In this document: piece by piece, positions 15,322-17,560 of the stretch
How positions within the stretch are numbered: position 1 is the stretch's first letter
Layout: each line of letters opens with the position of its first letter
Assembly: GCA_963754645.1 (NCBI GenBank)
Contig: CAVWGP010000010.1
Coordinates: forward strand, 1 to 17,560
Length of the DNA: 17,560 bases
Source: CAVWGP01 sp963754645
Lineage (GTDB): Bacteria; Pseudomonadota; Alphaproteobacteria; Bin65
Reading direction: 5' to 3'
Notes under the pieces: model-generated
What the model was told of the DNA's origin: nothing
The model's input: only the letters and a program-made list of their open reading frames with translations
Databases searched by the model: none
Program-made: the position numbers and the translations under genes

Positions 15322-16942
15322 TCATCTGGGCGGCGGGGCGATGGCGGCGTCGCCGCCGTTGTCGCCGGCCGCGAGGGCGTCGCGCGCCAGGGCGGCAAGA
15401 TCGGGCCGGCGCACCTTGAGTGAGACCGTGCGCGGAAATTCGCGCATCGTGACGACATATTCCGGCCAGAGATAGCGAGCCACGGAAAGCCGTTCCAGAT
15501 GCGCCGTCAGCGAGGCCAGAGTCACGGTGCCATCCCGGCGCGGGATGACGCAGGCACAGCTCCTCTCGCCCAACCGCTCGTCAGGAATCGCGACCAGCGC
15601 AACGTCGCTCACATCGGGATGGCTGCGCAGCAAGGCTTCCACCTCGCCTGGGATGATGGTCACGCCGCCGCGCCGGATGATTTCTTTCGCCCGCGCCTGG
15701 AACGTCATGAAGCCGCGCGCGTCGATAATGGCGCGGTCGCCGGTGCGAAGAAAACCGTCCGGCCCGATCGCCTGGGCGGTGAGGTCGAGCGCATTGAAAT
15801 AGCCGAGGCAGCGATTGGGGCCGCGCAAAAAAACGTCGCCGGTTGTGCCCTGCGCCGCGATCGCACCGTTTTCGTCGCGCAGCTCGATCTCGGTGCCGGC
15901 GATGGCGCGGCCATCGGTCGAAAGAATGGCGTCGAGCGGATCGTCGGCCTCGCAGGTCGTGTGGCCGATCGACTCCGACATGCCGTACATCGGCAGCGGC
16001 CGGGGGCAGAGGCGCGCCATCGTCTCGCGGCGTTGTTCCTCATTGAGTCCGGCAAGAATCGCGCGCCGCAAGGACGAACGATCGATTGCATCGAGCGCGG
16101 GCACGCGCAGCAAATCGACCACATGCGTCGACAACAACAAGGTGTATGTGATCCGCCGCCGCTGGATGATCTCGATCGCTTCGGCGCCGTTCCAATGCGG
16201 CATCAAAACCATGCTGGCACCGGACAGAATTGCGAGAAGGACGCTCAGAACGGTCGAGCCGACAAAGCCGAATTCCATGCCGACCAGGACCGTGTCGGCC
16301 GGTCCCAAGCCATGATGCCGGGCCACCGTCTCGGCCGAATAGCGCAGCGAATTCCCGGAATGCAGCACGCCTTTCGGGCTTCCGGTCGAACCGGAAGAGT
16401 AAAGCACGAAGGCCGGCTCGTCGGCGCCGAGCGGTTCGGCCGGCTGGGCGGCGCCAGCCTCGAGCCGGCGCGTGAAATCGCCGGGCGCGACCGTGAGCAG
16501 GTCCGGCAGCTCGGCCGCGACCGCGGCAAGTTTCCGCGCGCCGTGCTCGGCATCGAGCTCGATGAAACAACGTGCGCCCGCGCTCCGCGCGATGGCCGCG
16601 AGCTGCGTCGCCGAGAACAGGGGCGGCACCGGGATGCAGAGAAAGCCGCCGGCGAAGCACGCGAGCATCGCGATCACGGCCTCGCCGCGATTGCGCGACT
16701 GGATCATGATGGGCTCGCCACGGCGCGTGCCGATCGCGCGGAGTCCGGCGGACACCGTCAGAGTTCGGCGGAGCAGTTGCGCCCAATTGACATCGCCCGA
16801 ACTCTTCATGGAGCGCGACTGCCGCGCCGCGGCTCCGCCCGATCCGTTCGATCGAATCCCATAGACTTTCGGGCCGCCAATGGCCCGCCGCGTACCAGCG
16901 TTCGCGCAACGCTGCTTCGCTCTCGGAGTATCCTTTCGGCAT
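15322..16942 (-). CDS. AMP-forming acyl-CoA ligase (ANL superfamily), one +1 frameshift
   Basis: ANL enzyme of about 539 residues once one base is removed near 16800-16802. The N-terminus (MPKGYSESEAALRERWY to AVALHEE) is in one frame; SSGDVNWAQLL onward continues in another. Motifs: phosphate-binding loop YSSGSTGSPKG (about 181-191), YGMSES (adenine/carboxylate site), GFLRTGDRAIID, hinge and C-domain AKEIIRRGGVTIIPGEVE, and the adenylation Lys in SLKVRR near the end. It joins a free carboxylic acid to CoA through an acyl-adenylate, the entry step for the pathway. ATG 16942 follows GGGTGGGG and is preferred over 16972, which has no ribosome site. As read, the frameshift separates the first 47 residues; internal initiation at ATG 16806 would give a truncated enzyme. 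Transcribed from the site E region. Confidence 0.88.
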
Positions 16943-16980
16943 CGCCCCACCCGGCGTCGGATTCCGCTCCATCGAATATC

Positions 16981-17000
16981 CCGACTGACCGGTCGATTAT
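16981..17000 (+). promoter_or_regulatory. Operator/promoter site E upstream of the ligase and the SDR remnant
   Basis: CCGACTGACCGGTCGATTAT, 17 of 20 bases as in site B. By the orientation rule of the other copies (CGGTCGAT side facing the gene) it serves the plus strand, where only a broken SDR remains. On the minus strand GATATT at the other edge could drive the ligase, so the site may be bidirectional. Confidence 0.55.
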
Positions 17001-17003
17001 TAG

Positions 17004-17192
17004 GTGCGACGGCGACTTGCGGTCAATGGGAAAGACGGAGGCGGTGCGGATGCACCGGTTTGCGGGGCCTCCAAGACCACCGTCGTCCGTATCGGCGAAG
17101 CTCTCCACGCAGCGCTCACCGCTCGGCAGACGCCCATCGGCGTGACCGTGCTTTGTCCCGGCACGTTGCATACGCGAATTCACGAAGCAGAG
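17004..17192 (+). pseudogene. SDR C-terminal remnant, truncated
   Basis: From about 17061 the frame reads CGASKTTVVRIGEALHAAL, then IGVTVLCPGTLHTRIHEAE: the active-site helix and following loop of an SDR. The Rossmann N-terminus is absent, and the catalytic Tyr of YxxxK is Cys (TGC at 17061-17063). Similarity ends at about 17192, shortly before the transposase frame. The fragment lies directly behind operator E, suggesting a once-regulated SDR gene that lost its front by deletion and its tail to the mobile element. The short frame runs open to a stop at 17229-17231 but has no credible function. Confidence 0.6.
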
Positions 17193-17255
17193 CTGTCTGT
17201 ATCGAGAACCTTATCCGGTTTGACTGGCTGACGGAATTGGCTAGCGTCGACGGTG

Positions 17256-17560
17256 ATGATCGCGCTGATCCGCCTGTTGCTGGCCGTTCTTACGGCGCCG
17301 TGGACGTTGAGGGCGCGGCTCGCGGCCGAAAACACGGCACTGCGGCATCAGCCGATCGTGCTCCGGCGAAAGCTGCCGGACCGCATCAAGCTATCAAACA
17401 GCGATCGTCTTTTTCTCGTTTGGCTTTGCCGGCTATTTCCCTCGACGCTGCGAGCCATTCTGCTCATCCGGCCTGACACGCTTCTCCGATGGCACCGGGA
17501 AGGATTTCGTCGCTATTGGAGATGGAAATCAGGGGCCCGTGGCGGCCGGCCCCCGGTCGA
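17256..17560 (+). mobile_element. Integrase-type (rve/DDE) transposase, 5' part, runs off window
   Basis: An open frame of 101 codons with no stop before the window edge: MIALIRLLLAVLTAPW..., AENTALRHQPIVLRRK, then DRLFLVWLCRLFPST, RPDTLLRWHREGFRRYWRWK and GGRPPV. This is the characteristic N-terminal region of integrase-core transposases common in rhizobia and other soil bacteria, ahead of the DDE domain. GTG at 17253 or ATG at 17256 may start it. The catalytic residues lie beyond the window, so intactness cannot be judged. The element's left end is probably between 17193 and 17250; no terminal repeat can be confirmed with one end visible. Confidence 0.8.

Noticed and set aside
15499..17145. 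A 548-codon open frame on the plus strand opposite the CoA ligase, and similar long frames opposite the ACADs (for example 1127-2185 and 3470-4690)
   Set aside because: GC-rich coding DNA routinely leaves long antisense frames. These translate to Arg/Ala/Asp-rich, low-order sequence with no motifs, while the opposite strand carries unmistakable enzyme signatures.
1..17560. CRISPR array, tRNA or rRNA genes, origin or phage attachment sites
   Set aside because: No regularly spaced repeats, cloverleaf with CCA-type end, rRNA-like segments or att-like duplications were seen by eye on either strand.

Overview
The window is GC-rich DNA with densely packed, short-gap operons. Protein motifs and codon choice suggest an alphaproteobacterium of the Hyphomicrobiales/Rhodospirillales kind; the genus cannot be fixed from sequence alone. 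Almost every gene is an acyl-CoA-type catabolic enzyme: three acyl-CoA dehydrogenase (ACAD) polypeptides, three crotonase-fold proteins (one broken), four intact short-chain dehydrogenases/reductases (SDRs), an aminoglycoside-phosphotransferase-like kinase (APH), a 2,4-dienoyl-CoA-reductase/Old-Yellow-Enzyme-type flavoprotein (OYE) and an AMP-forming CoA ligase. An ABC-transporter binding protein and ATPase sit among them. This looks like a pathway that activates an organic acid to its CoA thioester and degrades it by modified beta-oxidation.

Layout, left to right: a crotonase gene wrecked by several frameshifts (224-1007, +); a two-gene ACAD operon (3362 to 1040, -); a divergent three-gene operon of ACAD, APH kinase and SDR (3527-6584, +); a convergent three-gene operon of OYE, SDR and crotonase (10293 to 6606, -); a divergent unit of Tat-exported binding protein, ABC ATPase and SDR (10485-13552, +) with no permease; an SDR-crotonase operon (15227 to 13592, -); a CoA ligase (16942 to 15322, -); then an SDR remnant and the 5' part of an rve/DDE integrase-type transposase that runs off the right edge.

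Three features stand out. (1) A near-identical operator of about 20 bp, CCGACTnGACGGTCGAT followed by an AT-rich -10-like hexamer, occurs five times, in all four main intergenic control regions and facing the gene starts. A weaker copy lies at the left edge. This points to one local regulator, probably TetR-like and encoded outside the window, controlling all the operons. (2) The ACAD-APH pair is a split form of the mammalian ACAD10/ACAD11 architecture and resembles the LvaC/LvaA pair of levulinate catabolism, suggesting phosphorylation and elimination of a 4-hydroxyacyl-CoA. (3) The other two ACADs carry complementary halves of the usual motifs (catalytic Glu in one, FAD-binding RxxFG in the other), as in the obligate heteromeric ACADs of mycobacterial steroid side-chain degradation.

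The kinase, flavoprotein and ligase genes are each interrupted by exactly one net +1 frameshift, and the first crotonase by several. These may be sequencing errors or real decay; only raw reads can decide. The true substrate is unknown. A hydroxylated or cyclic carboxylic acid is the best guess.
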